A stretch of DNA of 64,000 bases from Podospora bellae-mahoneyi (GCF_035222275.1 NW_026946359.1:4960001-5024000), one strand, 5' to 3'; positions 44,243 through 56,473 are shown, counted from the stretch's first letter. Translations and numbers: made by a program. The notes: generated by a model not told the origin, from the letters alone.

Positions 44243-47016
44243 CTACGTGTCGCTCGGCAGCTTGCATCGTCGACGCGCCTCGACGACGATCGTGCACAGT
44301 GATATCAGCCTGTTTGCCCTTGACCTGTTGGTCGTCTGAAGTTGCTCCTCAATGCCACCGGAGTGACTGAAGTGGGAAGCGGCCGCTTGGCGTCGCTCGA
44401 TTCGAAGAAGGCTATCTCGAAGAAACATGTGCATCTGCAGAGCAAAGCGCAGGCCGAACGCCATTGGGCGTATCTTGATCACTGCCCTCGGCATGATGCA
44501 GTGCTTCCCTGCTTACCATGCCGGCTCGGGAATGGGCCCCAGCATCGTCGTGCATCTTCGCATTCAGCCAGCAGGCACCGAGGAGGTCCAGGTGGATGTC
44601 AGTCGTGTGTGATGGCGTCCTTCTTTAACCCTCGAGAAGTGTGGAATCATCTGGTTTCATTCGATGCGACCCTGTTCATTCCGGTTCCCGCACGTACGGC
44701 CGGCAGGTGTAGAAGAAGAGTTAAGAGTTTGACATTGTCGGGTGCCGGGAATCCGGAAGGTCAGCTTTCAGGAATGTTGACCGTGATCTCATGTACCGAG
44801 ACACTCAACTTACCTTATCCTCGCCAGAAGCAAAAGATGTCTGGGTGGGACGCGACTCGGACTGTTTCTGGCCTGGGCACGTTCCACATAGCCCCGCTTG
44901 TTGTGGGTCCTCCAAACATAACCCTTGGGCCGAAAACGGTCAGAATCTCCGGTGTGGAGATGGCCCACTTGTTTCGCCTTCTTTGTCAGTTCTCCACCTC
45001 TCCCGTCATCCCTTCAAGATTGATCATCACTCGCACGGGCATGGAAGGAGATGTCTTGCAGCTCCGACGACATGGAAGCTTCCATTCATGCGATTCTAGT
45101 GTGTTGTGTTCAGTAGATTTCGGGCGACATTCAGCCCTCCCGGGCGCCTTGGCATCAATCACTCTATGCCCTCTCGGTGCATGCGCAATGCCCATGGCCA
45201 TGACTGCGGGATTTGGATGCATGGCAAAGGGTGCCAGGCGATGGGGGTCACTACATATGGAAGTCCATATACGCACCATTCAGAGCTAGGCCTCTCAAGC
45301 CTTCCCAGGACTGAGGCCGGTCGGATTCAGCCGTGAACCCCCACTACTATTGACCCCTCTCGGCCATCTTACACCGGTCTTCATATTTACTCTCATCGAA
45401 CCCACCATCTTTGATGCGAGTCCAACCTACCGACTTTGAATTCTGCTCGGTTTTTTCGAGGTCCACGAGGCTTGAAGACTTGTGGGCAACAAACAAGGTT
45501 CAGCGCCGAGGTTGGTGTCGCCTCTTTCTTTGTGCTTTTGGCTTCTCACGCTGTGGGATGGTGGCGTCTTGGACAAAATGGAATAACTGGTTGCGCCTAT
45601 TCAAAGAAAAGTCTCTCCAGGCTGGTTGCTGAGATTGCAAATGTCAAAGGCACTCGAGGGCATTCACGAGATTAGGATCAAGAAGCCAGCCAGGCATGTA
45701 CATGTGAATAAATCTGTGGCCAGCGGGGTCTGTGGCTTCTGGAATAGTCCGGCATGCTCGTGTGTAGTGTCGTGGGCGTCACAAGGCCCTCGTGCTGCCT
45801 GAACGCTAAGTGGGTGCACGGCATGATCTTCAGAGACTCATGGGCTGCCTGTTCTTATGGCAAAAGCTTTTCGTAGATGTTAACATCATACGAGCCAGCC
45901 AGGTCAGATTCTGCCAAACTTACCATGTCCAAGGGACAAACCTTACAAAGATAGGACCATGGTTGCCCTCTCTCGGGCGGAGGTCTCAGATGTAAGTTTT
46001 CCTGTGGCTCACCGTTGACAGTGCACCGTTTCCTCTTCTTCACCTTGCGCCGTCTGCAACCGTTCCTTCCATCTTATCGTTGATAATCGATGCGCGCACA
46101 GGACAGAGTCTTGCCCAAGCTCCCTGGCTCCCTGGCTCCCTGGGCTCCATGTCAGGATTGAAAGACGTGCTGCAATCCTGTTTCTTGGCTAACCAGGACC
46201 AACAAGCGCGACGCCTCGCTCGTGCCTATCAGCAGCCAGGGCACAGGCTCCTCTTTTTTTTTTTCTGCGGCACTGGGCTGGGTACATTGCGACAGTACCG
46301 TGCCTCGACCCAACGGTACCTGTGGAAACTGGAACCCCCCCCCCTCCCCCCAGCATCCCATCATTTGATTGAAAGCCACCGGCCGTTCGCTCACTCGGCT
46401 GAGCACTGAGCACAGTCCCGTCCCAAATCCCGCTTTTGCAACAGCTCAATCCAGCACAGCACACAAAGCTGCCCCCTTCCCACCCACCCAATCTTTCTCC
46501 AACCCCCAACTTTTTTTTTCCCCAAACGTCGTTGTCCTCGTTTGCGCTGCTGTACCTGGCTGTGCTGCACCACTCCTCCACGGGCTGTCATATTGCGCGC
46601 CCCTCCACCCTCGTCATCACATCACCAATCTTTAATCATTTTTTTTCTCTTCGCCCACGTCTTTCAAGTTGTCGTCGCGTCTCCCTGTTCCATCTGCGCG
46701 CGCCCAGTTCCGACAGGCTGCCAGCGAGTCGGTTCAAATCAATTCGCACCGGCCCGCGACTCGCCCGCCCTGTCCATCCCAACCATCCACCATCCACCAC
46801 ACCGGACACCCCGACCCGACCAGACCAGGCCCGACCACATCGCCATCCGTACCTGACAGCTAACTGCTCCACTAGCACAGCTGTCGCTGGTCAATCCCGT
46901 CGCCCATCTCCACCCGTTCTTCCCAACAGCGCACACGCACTCACACTCGCACTCGATCGTCGCGATCGTCGCCCTGGCCGCTGTTGGATAACGCGACGTT
47001 GCATGCATCGTGAGGC
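44243..47016. other. gene-poor stretch and promoter/5' UTR of Whi3-like gene
   Basis: A 315-codon open frame on the plus strand (44342-45289) is rich in Arg, His and Ser with no resemblance to a known protein, and I do not call it. From about 46440 to 46860 the sequence is strongly C/T-rich with many CCACC and CCCGAC tracts, the usual look of a long fungal 5' UTR ahead of a regulated RNA-binding protein gene. Homopolymer runs occur near 46256 and 46338. Confidence 0.45.
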
Positions 47017-48729
47017 ATGCCTGGGGATCAGAATTCGGTCGGTGCATCCTCCAACGGACCGGCTCCCACTCCTCAATCATTTGCTTCTTTGACAAGCAAC
47101 GGCAACGGTGTCAAGTCCTATCTCGCAACAACAGCCGCTTCTGCAAATTATGCAATGGCCGCCTCGAGCTTTCTCCCCGCGCAGCATCGGACTCCGGCGA
47201 TAGGCAGCGGCTTGGGTACCTACCCGCCTGCCCTGCCAAAGGCCGACTCTTTTGACGCCAACGGCAATGGCCACGCGACCACCCCCCTCGGCACTCCGTT
47301 CTCTACCACCCCGCCCACCCTCTCCGCCGCCGTCATCCGGAACCTCCCCAACGACACGGACGAGAAGTTGTTGCGCGCCATGCTCGTGTTCTCTAAGGAC
47401 CTCGCCAGCATCGAGTTCCTTCCCGACGACAAGGGCTTTCGCGCTGCTCACTTGAAGTTCAAGAGCCCCGCCGGCGCGCTCGAGGTCAAGAACAATCTTG
47501 ACGGCAAGTCCAATCACTCCAACGACGCCGACATCATTGTCGAGATCATTGGCCCGACGAGCCCCTCGTCCATGGGCAAGCGATACCCGAGCGACGCGAC
47601 CCTCCCGGTTGGCACACCCGCAACGGTCTCTGGCGGCCCCCCGACTGCGCCGTCGTCGCGCCAGCAGTCGCGATTCAACAGTCACTTCCACACTATTGAG
47701 AAGACAGCGGTGGGAAATAGCGCATACGCTGGTGACTTTCGAACGGCAGACGGCCGTTTTGACGTCTTTGGTCCTCAGTCGCCCATCGGAACGCACCCAA
47801 ACGAGCGCAACGGCATGCTGGGCAAGTCGATGATTGACGCCACGAATGACGATGAGGACACGGCGCAGCTTCTCGGGAAAACCCACCTGTTTGCCGAGAG
47901 CGGCCTGCAACGCCGACAGACTGCTCCGCACATCCCTATCACGTCGCGCATGGCAAATATGTCTCTGAACATCAACACGCAGTCTGTCCAACCGATCGGT
48001 CAGTATGGCAATCACCAAGGCTTCGCCACCATGTCGCCAAGCATGATGACCTCGGTCGGCGGATTTCCCCTACCCCAACAATACAGGACACACATGCCGC
48101 CCGCTAACCCAGCCGATCAAAACCCGCCCTGCAATACCCTCTATGTTGGCAATCTCCCGGTCGATACGTCCGAAGAGGAGCTCAAACAGCTGTTCTCGAA
48201 ACAGCGGGGTTACAAACGGCTTTGTTTCCGCACCAAGCAGAACGGACCCATGTGCTTTGTAGAGTTTGAGAACATCACCTTTGCCACAAAGGCGCTCAAT
48301 GAGCTGTACGGTTTCCAGCTCCACAACAGTGTCAAGGGAGGAATCCGTCTGAGCTTCTCCAAGAACCCGCTTGGTGTTCGCACAGGTCAAGTGCCCGGCC
48401 AAAGCGGTCAAGGAGCACTGAATGGGCCGAACGGGGGACACGTCGGAGCCAACGGCTTCACCACAGCCAGCGGGCCGCCCCCAGGTCTCCCGGCACAGCC
48501 TCCTCCAGGTTTGGGCCTGAACAGAGCCGGGTTCTCGAGCTCGCCCGGGCTTTCCAACCCGTACTCGTCTCCGACCTACTCGAGTCCCTCCACAGATGTT
48601 TATGATCAGTGGAACAACAACCTAATGTACGGCAACGGCAACAGCGCACACATGATGGGCGCCAACGGCAACAACGGGTACATGATGGGCTCGAGCGCGA
48701 CCTACCCCAGCCACATGATGGGTAGATGA
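47017..48729 (+). CDS. Whi3-like RNA-binding protein with RRM
   Basis: One exon encodes 570 residues. The C-terminal RRM at about 370-455 is very characteristic: [18 protein letters not shown] (RNP2), [20 protein letters not shown] (RNP1 region) and [14 protein letters not shown], as in yeast Whi3, which binds cyclin and other mRNAs and forms condensates. A second, weaker RRM-like domain at about 103-180 begins [22 protein letters not shown] and includes [17 protein letters not shown]. The rest is low-complexity and rich in Asn, Gly, Ser and Met ([16 protein letters not shown]), suited to phase separation. There is no long polyQ tract, unlike Whi3 of Ashbya. The start is the first in-frame ATG after a long pyrimidine-rich leader. 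Confidence 0.88.
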   Translation: MPGDQNSVGASSNGPAPTPQSFASLTSNGNGVKSYLATTAASANYAMAASSFLPAQHRTPAIGSGLGTYPPALPKADSFDANGNGHATTPLGTPFSTTPPTLSAAVIRNLPNDTDEKLLRAMLVFSKDLASIEFLPDDKGFRAAHLKFKSPAGALEVKNNLDGKSNHSNDADIIVEIIGPTSPSSMGKRYPSDATLPVGTPATVSGGPPTAPSSRQQSRFNSHFHTIEKTAVGNSAYAGDFRTADGRFDVFGPQSPIGTHPNERNGMLGKSMIDATNDDEDTAQLLGKTHLFAESGLQRRQTAPHIPITSRMANMSLNINTQSVQPIGQYGNHQGFATMSPSMMTSVGGFPLPQQYRTHMPPANPADQNPPCNTLYVGNLPVDTSEEELKQLFSKQRGYKRLCFRTKQNGPMCFVEFENITFATKALNELYGFQLHNSVKGGIRLSFSKNPLGVRTGQVPGQSGQGALNGPNGGHVGANGFTTASGPPPGLPAQPPPGLGLNRAGFSSSPGLSNPYSSPTYSSPSTDVYDQWNNNLMYGNGNSAHMMGANGNNGYMMGSSATYPSHMMGR

Positions 48730-50907
48730 GTGCCTCCTGATCATGCCGTCAACAGAACATGATGTTTCGCTTGCTATTTCGGTTTATCATCTCGCATGTT
48801 ACCACAGCGACTGGGCCTTCTGCTCTTTCCAAGGGTCTTGGTCCGTGGCATTGCGTGGCATAGCCTCGGTATTGGGTGGAAAGCGGCTTGACTTGTTGCT
48901 GATTGCATCAAATTGGTGTCTTTGCAATTGTTGCTGGGAGGAAAGCGAGGTTTCGACGGCGTCTCTCGAATTTTTTTTTCTCCATTCTTCCATTCCCCCC
49001 GCTGGTATGATTATCACCATACAGCGCTTGTTGCATTTTTCGGTACTCTTTTATGTGTTTATTTGTTTATTTTTGCTCATTTCGACGGGCACAAGGGAGT
49101 TTTTTTTTTTTTTTAGAGTGATATCATCATTATACCAGACGCATTGGGAGAGTGCTTTTGGCTTTTTCCGGCCCTCCTTTGGGGCGATTTGTCCTCACGG
49201 CACAATCGGCTCTTGGTTTCACGCATTACAACACCACCATACTGTCAAAGCGGCGGCGTAAAGGGGTCAGGGAGGAAAGGGTGGGTGGGGGTAATCATGG
49301 CCAGTGGCGTATAGCATCGGTTCATCATTACACCAACAAGCGAAGCATATTCTGGTGACACGCATTTTGTTGAAGGGTTTTTTTTTTTATTTTTTTTATT
49401 TTTTTTGGAGGGAGTTCTGGTAAAGTTGATGTGGCTTTTACACACCTGGGTGGGAAGCGGGATTTGTCTTTCCAGAATTTCTGTTAAAGCGAGGGCAACG
49501 GGGGAGGTTAGGAATCGGGTATAGGAGGTGGGAGGTTTGGGGGTGGGTGTTGGGAAAAGAAGGAGTTGTGGTTTGTTTGTAACCTGTACGACTGCAATGT
49601 TAGTTGGGAAGGGGATATCAAAACAAAAAGGAGGTCGGTGGGTTAGAAAAGGGGGAGGGGAAACTCGATTCAAAATGCGGAAAAAAAAAGAAAAACAAGA
49701 AAAATCATCTCAACACGCAAACATACGGGACCACCATAGTACGGAACCACAACACGCACATCTTGGGATAACTGGTAAAAGAAATGGCACGGGAAAGGAG
49801 GGGCTAAGCACTTGATACATACTCTATTCTTTTTTTCTTTCTTTTTTTCTTTTTTTGCTCTTTCTACACATAAAAAACGGATCGCATGCAAAGGATTTTT
49901 CCGCACAACACTGATTTCATTGTTTTTTTGGGTTGGATGGTTTTTGCATTCGAGATGGCCATTTGACCCCCGGATTGCTGTTATTTTTGTCATTCTTCTC
50001 CAGAGCACTCGCTGCTGTCTTTTTTTGGCCTTCCTGTTGTGAAAGTTTCTTTGAGAGCGATGGCAGACAATATATTCCAAGTGGTTACGCATAACGTTGG
50101 AGGATACCCTAGTGTCAGCAATGCCATATAAGCGGTTGCTTCTTGTGACAATTGTTTGTTTTCATAGCCGTGGTGTTTTGAAACTTGGTGTGATTTGCGT
50201 TCAGTATGTTTGTGCATCTAGTACAGGCTGATGGGCTGTCTTGGTGGTGAATGGCGATGTTTTTTTAGGTTCTAATGGTTATGCTATGCGTCTATGTCGT
50301 GAAGAGAGTTAAGAATTAATAGGATGAATGCCTCGAAGGTTAGGTAGATAGATGTATAATTTTCAATATGTTGAATGTCATCTTGATCAGAGGACCTCAG
50401 AATCATGATTACCTGCTTGGGGGTTGTCTTGAGAAGTTTGTCGACGAGTTTTACAGATTACTAGACCGTCTTTAAATCCTTTTCAACCCTTCATACCAGT
50501 CTCTTGATTATCTATTTGGGACTCATGATCAAAGAGAGGCCGCCTAATTTAAGTGATAAAGCGACACGGTGGGGAATATGGAATTATTAGGACGAGGTGG
50601 GAGAAGATATGCCCAGAAAACTCAGGCTCAGGGTCTTCATCAGCCATTACACAACCGCGATTCTCGGACGCTGAAATCTCAGGAAAAAGTATGACATCAG
50701 CAGCACAATATCATCGGCCTAAATTTGCAAAAAAAAAAAGAAGAAGAAGAAAAAAGAAGAGGGTATATATATACTCGGAAACAAACCTTCCCAACAAGGC
50801 TTGACAGCCAACATGAACAAAACACATCATCAAACAAACGCTCCGCTCTGCTCAAGTCACAACTCAAACTCCCTCCCGCCACCTTATAAACCCCCGCTCA
50901 GTTCACC
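48730..50907. other. 2.2-kb intergenic region between convergent ends, homopolymer-rich
   Basis: It holds the 3' UTRs of the Whi3-like gene and the dehydrogenase. Long T-runs occur near 48970, 49099-49113, 49379-49406 and 49830-49857, and A/AAG-rich runs near 49680 and 50728-50760. No gene was supported. Confidence 0.5.
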
Positions 50908-52005
50908 TCACCTCGCCTTCTTCCCGAGTACATAAATCCCCCACAAATCCCTCACCACCCCCACCCAACCCGCCAGGCTCTTCATCACATTCATCATCCC
51001 AACATACCTCCAAACAAAACTCTCCACCCTCTCAAAATCCTCCGCGTAGACTTCCCAAACCGCCTGCACCCTCTCCCCCTCCCCCCCGGGGTTCGTCGGC
51101 GCCTCAGCAACCAGCCTCGTGACCCCATCCCCACCCTCCACAACCCTCATCTTCGGCCCAACAACCAACGCCCTTCCCCTGATGCCCTCATCAGCCATAA
51201 GCCTCGTCGCGGCATCAACCACGTCCCCCAACTCGGCCTTTGGCGCCCCAGCCAGCAAGGCGATCCCGCTCGCCGGAAGAAGAGGTGTGTCCACAAAGTA
51301 AGGGTTCACACAATTCACCCTCACCCCCCTTGTCCAGCTCGTCCCCCTCAGCGCCCTGAACAGTCCCATAACCCCGTGCTTGGAGGCGGTGTACTCGGTC
51401 TGTCCCGGCAAGGGGGCAATGCCGGCGATGCTGCTGACGAGCAGGATATGTCTGTCCCTCCCTGTCCCGTTCCGAGGGAGGTAGAACATGGCCAGGTGGA
51501 CCGTGTATGCCACACCCGTGAGGTTCACCTCCAGCACCTTCAACATCGGCTCCTCCGGCTCGCTGTTTTCTGTTTTGCTGCCGTTGCGGCGGGGGGAGTC
51601 GAAGCTGTTGTCCATGTCCACCACCCCCGCGGCGGCGACTACGCCTTCTATGCCCCCCGTGGGGGAATTGGCGACGGCGAACTTGAAGAGGGAGAGCTGG
51701 TCAGTCCAGGAGGTGACGTCGCAGTGGTGGTGGTGGAAGGTTTGGGTTGGGTAGGCAGTGCGTAGCTCGGCGACGAGGGCGTGGCCTAGGCTGTCGTTGA
51801 CGTCACCTATGAAGATGTGAGACCCAAAACTTGCCCAGTGCCGGGCGAAGGCTGCGCCGAAGCCGGAGGCGCCGCCAGTGATGAGGATTGTTTTGCCCGA
51901 GAGGGAGGTGGTGGAGTAGGGGGCGGTGGTGTCGACTGGGGAGGATTGGCGGACTTGGGAGACGATGGACCAGGAGCCGTCGTCTTGGTCGGTGGTGAAG
52001 ACCAT
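50908..52005 (-). CDS. short-chain dehydrogenase/reductase
   Basis: One coding exon gives 365 residues. The Rossmann cofactor motif TGGASGFGAAFARHW lies near residues 40-54. An acidic residue follows the second strand (IGDVNDS), which fits NAD(H) preference. The NAG-like motif is AAAGVV, and the catalytic set is Ser in LLVSSIAGIAPL with Tyr/Lys in YTASK. After PYFVDTPLL the C-terminal part is longer than in the simplest members and ends in a helix pair with a basic tail (LGKKAR), possibly membrane-attached. The nearest named types are 15-hydroxyprostaglandin dehydrogenase-like fungal enzymes; the substrate is unknown. The ATG at 52005 has a good context (AAACCATGG). An intron in the 5' UTR at 52121-52035 is likely (GTGAGG, GCTAAC, CTCAG). 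Confidence 0.85.
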   Translation of the reverse strand: MVFTTDQDDGSWSIVSQVRQSSPVDTTAPYSTTSLSGKTILITGGASGFGAAFARHWASFGSHIFIGDVNDSLGHALVAELRTAYPTQTFHHHHCDVTSWTDQLSLFKFAVANSPTGGIEGVVAAAGVVDMDNSFDSPRRNGSKTENSEPEEPMLKVLEVNLTGVAYTVHLAMFYLPRNGTGRDRHILLVSSIAGIAPLPGQTEYTASKHGVMGLFRALRGTSWTRGVRVNCVNPYFVDTPLLPASGIALLAGAPKAELGDVVDAATRLMADEGIRGRALVVGPKMRVVEGGDGVTRLVAEAPTNPGGEGERVQAVWEVYAEDFERVESFVWRYVGMMNVMKSLAGWVGVVRDLWGIYVLGKKAR

Positions 52006-52034
52006 GGTTTGAGATTCGGGGGAGGGTGTTGAAT

Positions 52035-52121
52035 CTGAGAGGGGAGTTAGCAATGAGGTTCATGTGGCAGGAGGGAGGTGACATATGGGCATCAATGGTC
52101 CACCGCCAATCTCAGCCTCAC
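52035..52121 (-). other. likely 5'-UTR intron of the dehydrogenase gene
   Basis: On the minus strand a GTGAGG donor, a GCTAAC branch site and a CTCAG acceptor 30 bp before the start codon outline an 87-nt intron. No in-frame start codon upstream would join the dehydrogenase frame, so it would lie in the untranslated leader. Confidence 0.4.
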
Positions 52122-52835
52122 CATTCCGGCCGAGGGGCTAGACCATGGACTTGAGACGGGGAAAGGGGGGGGGGGAAGGGGGGTAACATACACGTATATA
52201 CTAGTCCAGACCAAGTGACAAATCCTCACGATGGACCAAAATATAACGTAACAGAACAAGCTCAAAACATCACCAGAAAAGAAAAACCAGAACCAGCTAG
52301 ATTAAACGAAGCCTGAAGTAGTTATAGGTGAAAGCCCTCTGGTGGGTCAACCCATGCGCTACTCCCAATGATAGACATCCAAGCCATCCTTGCTTGTCAC
52401 CACTTGTCAGCAGCCAAAGAGGATCCAACCTGCAAGGGTGTGCGCAAATGCAAGATGTGCAGGGGACATGACAAGCGGGACTTGCATTTTGGGGAATAGC
52501 CCATCCGAAAAGATAAAAAAACCAACCTGCTCGAGATACTACCATCACTGTGTCTAGCATCTCACAATTGGGGCCGTGTTACCCATCCACAGCACCAATC
52601 CACTGGTAAACACGTCGCACAAAAAATTAGCTTTTCCCTTGGAAAGAGGGGGGGGGGTGTGATGTAACCCGCCTATAAGCCATGTAAACTGGGTACCTAT
52701 CCTGAATCCTTTCTATCGGTGTGGCTGTTGTACGCTAGGAACAAAAAAAGTGGTTATTTACGAGTAGCTGAAAAAAGGCTGGCCGCCACGAATTTTCTGT
52801 TGAGAATACAACCCGACAGCGGCAGGATCTAGCCG

Positions 52836-52842
52836 TGACTCA
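52836..52842 (+). promoter_or_regulatory. TGACTCA, GCN4/CPC1-type site (distal)
   Basis: A second exact copy lies 718 bp before the aspartate-semialdehyde dehydrogenase start. It is far for a fungal promoter, so it is less certain than the proximal copy. Confidence 0.4.
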
Positions 52843-53444
52843 GCTGACATACATCAGAGACTCATCAGAGACCCAAAAAAAAAACTGACATTTTACCAAG
52901 ACGAGACATTCGCGGGCTGATATAAAACTCCCCGGGCTTATCTCCGTGATATTGACGGGTGTGGAGTTTTTTGTTTCTTTAAAAAGGCAGAGAGCAAGAT
53001 CCAGTCGGGCAGGTGCTTCAATTTTCGGCTTTCAACAACAATCGCTTGTCTTTCTCGGCCCGGGGGCGGCTTGTTGGATCGGCTTTGACCGCGGTGAAGG
53101 TGTGGAATTGTAAGTAGGGGGATTCAATTGGGCACTCGGTGCAATCTTTTGCCCGGATGTTGTTCATCCATTTGACTGCCCCGCCCGACGTTGAAGATGA
53201 TGTCAAAAGTTCAAAACCACCAGCCTCGAAGAGATGGAATCCCAGCCCTACGGTGTCCCCAGTGCCCCACGGCCCGCTTGTCTGGCGGGACCCCTGCGCT
53301 AAGTCCCGCTGCGGTTAGCGAGACGTCACCCGGGCACCCCACCCACGTTTCTCAGCGTGTGCCCAGTCCGATTGCGGGGCATTGGCGGGGCCCCGGGCGA
53401 GATGGAACGGCGAGCGACAAAAAGTTCAAAACCTTGGGGGCGAC

Positions 53445-53451
53445 TGACTCA
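53445..53451 (+). promoter_or_regulatory. TGACTCA, GCN4/CPC1-type site (proximal)
   Basis: This exact consensus for the bZIP regulator of general amino-acid control (yeast Gcn4, Neurospora CPC1, Aspergillus CpcA) lies 109 bp before the start codon of an amino-acid biosynthesis gene. Gene identity and position make function likely; binding itself is inferred. Confidence 0.65.
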
Positions 53452-53559
53452 CCTAATGTTTTCCCCCTTCATATATCCAGTACCTAGTGTCGCCGGTCGG
53501 GGAGTTTTTCCACTTCTTTTTAGACTCGAGCTGATATATACATCCTAAATCTACCCAAC

Positions 53560-54793
53560 ATGTCTCAATTGCCCGTTAAGAACGTCGGTACGTCCCTCTG
53601 CGCGCGTCCCTGAGCTTTGGTTTACCCCGCCATCGTCCGAGGAACCTTGAGAACTGACGGTTACCCCTGAACAGGTGTGCTTGGCTGCACTGGTTCGGTC
53701 GGCCAGCGCTTCATCCTGCTCCTCCAGCAGCACCCGTCACTCAAGCTCGTAGGCTTGGGTGCCTCGTCTCGTTCCGCCGGGAAGAAGTACCGCGATGCTG
53801 TCAGGTGGAAGCAGGCACAGCCCATTGCTCCCGATGTCGGCGACCTGATCGTTCGCGACTGCAAGGCCGGCGAGTTCGCCGACTGCGACATTGTCTTCAG
53901 CGGCCTCGACAGCGACGTCGCCGGTGACATTGAGAAGGAGTTCCAGAATGCCGGCCTTGCCGTCTTCTCCAATGCGAAGAACTACCGCCGCGATCCCCTC
54001 GTCCCCCTGGTCGTCCCTACCGTCAACCTCGACCATCTCAACCTTATTCCCCACCAGCAAAAGACGCTTGGCCTGAACAAGGGCTTCCTCGTGTGCAACA
54101 GCAACTGCGCCGTCATTGGGCTCGTCATCCCCTTCGCCGCCCTGCAGGCGCGTTTTGGCAAGATCGATACCGTCTCCGTCGTGACCATGCAGGCCGTGTC
54201 GGGTGCGGGATACCCCGGTGTTAGCAGCATGGATATCATTGACAACGTGGTGCCCTTCATTTCTGGCGAGGAGGACAAGCTCGAGACGGAAGCACAGAAG
54301 ATTTTGGGCAGCATCAACGCCGAGGCGACCGCCTTCGAAGATCAGAAGACGTTGAGAGTCTCGGCAGCCTGCAACCGGGTCCCCGTGTTGGATGGTCACA
54401 CCGCATGTGTGTCCCTGCGATTCGCCCAGCGCCCTCCCCCAACGGCCGAGCAGGTGAAGGAGGCCATGCGGGAATATGTCTCCGAGGCACAGCGGCTGGG
54501 ATGCCCCTCTGCTCCTGAGCCACCCATCAAGGTGTTCGACGAGCCCGATAGGCCGCAGCCCAGACTGGACCGCGAGCTCTCGAAGGGTTACACCGTCAGC
54601 GTGGGTCGTGTCAGGGAGGACGACAGTGGTATCTTTGATATCAAGTTTGTTGCCCTGAGCCACAACAGTAGGTCTTTTCCTCTCTGAGAAGTGATGCGAT
54701 GAAGTGGTTGCTGACATTGTTATAGCTGTCATTGGTGCCGCCGGTTCTTCTATCGTCAACGCTGAGGCTGCGGTGCTCAAGGGTTTCGTCTAA
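53560..54793 (+). CDS. aspartate-semialdehyde dehydrogenase
   Basis: Three exons, 53560-53587, 53675-54667 and 54726-54793, encode 362 residues, the usual fungal length. The enzyme reduces aspartyl phosphate to aspartate semialdehyde with NADPH, the branch point to homoserine, threonine, isoleucine and methionine (yeast HOM2). It shows the NADP-binding loop [11 protein letters not shown] at 10-20, the phosphate-binding SSRSAGKKY, the active-site cysteine in NSNCAVIG near residue 155, [13 protein letters not shown], and the conserved [18 protein letters not shown]. The C-terminal exon completes [15 protein letters not shown]. Exon 1 is only 28 nt and the first intron (87 nt) follows a GTACGT donor. 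Two TGACTCA sites upstream suggest cross-pathway control. It is absent in animals. Confidence 0.96.
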
Positions 54794-56473
54794 GCTATGA
54801 AGAATATATCATGATGAATGTACGGATGGGAAGAGGCATTGATACGGAGTTTCTAGGCATGGTTTAAAAGTGGCAATCAAAACTTCATCAGCGGTCCATT
54901 GAGGACGAGGTAACAAACCGCCAGGTTAGTTATGCTTGATTCCTGCGAGGCAATATGTTTTGGGTGATCTGGTTGGTCGTGTGTGATGCTCAAAACGTGT
55001 TTTTTGGACACTGCGCGTAACCGCTTTCTTGTGGTAACTGGGCATGTCTCGAATAAGCTCTCTTGAGAAATCTTCCTCGTGATGCAAGGTCCGTGTAACG
55101 GTGGCCGGCTGGCCCCGGGCCACCGGGTCCGGGGTTTGAGTGAGTCGGGCCCGGCCGAATGGGGACGAGATCTCAGCGGGCCGGTGGTGGAACTCGGAAC
55201 TGTCCCAGTACAGAACAACCCCACGAAGCGGTGAGAAACCAACGACGTCAACTGTGGGCATGTTTTGAACCCTTAAAATTTCTCAGCCTGGTCTTTTGAG
55301 TTGAACTGAACTGCGGCCACTAGCATGGGGTGACGTCCGTCATCTGGTGCATGCCAGATGTCAAGCTTTGCGAACAGACAGGGAGATAGTCGGGGCCAGA
55401 AGTTCTTTGCGCACTGTTTTCGAATATTCCTTGAGTCTTGACTTTGGTGGACAGACAGGTTGTACCACGGTCAGGGTCGTCTGACCTGCGTAGCCGTTGC
55501 GCATGTGTCTTGCAGCGGTAGAGCCATGGTTAGTCACAGGTAGTATCTGGCGATGAGTGTTGCTTCGAAAGGTGGGCGATGAGACCAGGTGGACCATGAA
55601 AAGTGCCAAAAGTGACCCTTTGTTTACCCCAGGTCCAGGGTTGTCGAAGTTGAGGAACCACATCTTCAAAGCTCGGGCCTCAGTCCCCGGTTCAGGGGAC
55701 TTCGCTACGATGTGTTTTGAGTGATCGTCGTCAAGGGTCCAACTCTTATGCTGCCCGTCAGCAGATGATCCGGGTTTTGGAGTAAAATGCAGGACCGTGT
55801 TTGTTTTCTTTCAGGGTGTTCGAGGCAGGGTTGAAACTGCTGTGGTTCATGCACTGACTTGGCCTTCAACAAGGTCTTGATACTCCGTACACCGAGGCCT
55901 GTTCCTGCACATGTGCCATCTTGGGGGGGCACGAGAAGACCGTCGAGTTACAAATTTGATATTCGGGGTTTGATTAAGTAAACAAGAGGGAAGATTTGCC
56001 CTGAAAGTCAGAATGAAGCTTCAGGATGAGAGCACACCCAAAGGCAGTTGATGTCAAGGGGGCACATCTCTGATCTAGAACATCTTCAACAAGATGGGAA
56101 TCCTAATTATGGCGGGGTTGTAGATGTGGCGCTCGGGCCACAGCAAGGATCTAGCTTCTTTAATGAGCACGCGTGGGCGCGAAGCCGCAGCCAGAGTCCG
56201 CGTTGTTTCCACTCTGGCAACGTCTTTGGATTGGTCCCATATCCCGACCCGATGCTCCCGACCAGGGGGAGTGTCTCCTCTACACTACAATACGGATACT
56301 AACCACTGTTCAGTGGGACTGCTTGTGTCGTATGTGTGTTGCGTAATGCCAGGACTGCCGACTTGAACTTCTCCGATCTCTTGTCTCTCACCGCACCGAT
56401 CAAATACCATCCCTAGCAGACCACCACTGTCGCCAACAGCTTGTCGCAATTATCTCCTCAATTCCTCGTAACC
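54794..56473. other. 1.7-kb intergenic region, no gene supported
   Basis: The 3' flank of aspartate-semialdehyde dehydrogenase leads into the promoter of the RGD1-like gene. A GC-rich patch lies near 55100-55170. Several short frames show no family resemblance. Confidence 0.45.

Larger units (their letters stand above)
52122..53559. promoter_or_regulatory. divergent promoter of dehydrogenase / aspartate-semialdehyde dehydrogenase
   Basis: About 1.4 kb with G-runs near 52168 and 52650 and A-rich patches. Two exact TGACTCA motifs point toward the right-hand gene (listed separately). A small minus-strand frame at 53018-53206 has no support. No other gene was seen. Confidence 0.5.

Noticed and set aside
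44342-45289. 315-codon open frame on the plus strand
   Set aside because: Arg/His/Ser-rich composition, no family resemblance and no splice or start context; likely a chance frame in GC-balanced DNA.
47077-48018. 313-codon minus-strand frame
   Set aside because: Mirror frame of the Whi3-like coding sequence, without its own family features.
52005-52053. Upstream extension of the dehydrogenase frame
   Set aside because: It begins with TTG, not ATG, and runs into the branch and acceptor signals of a likely 5'-UTR intron.
53737-54780. 347-codon minus-strand frame
   Set aside because: Mirror frame of aspartate-semialdehyde dehydrogenase, whose plus-strand protein is unambiguous.
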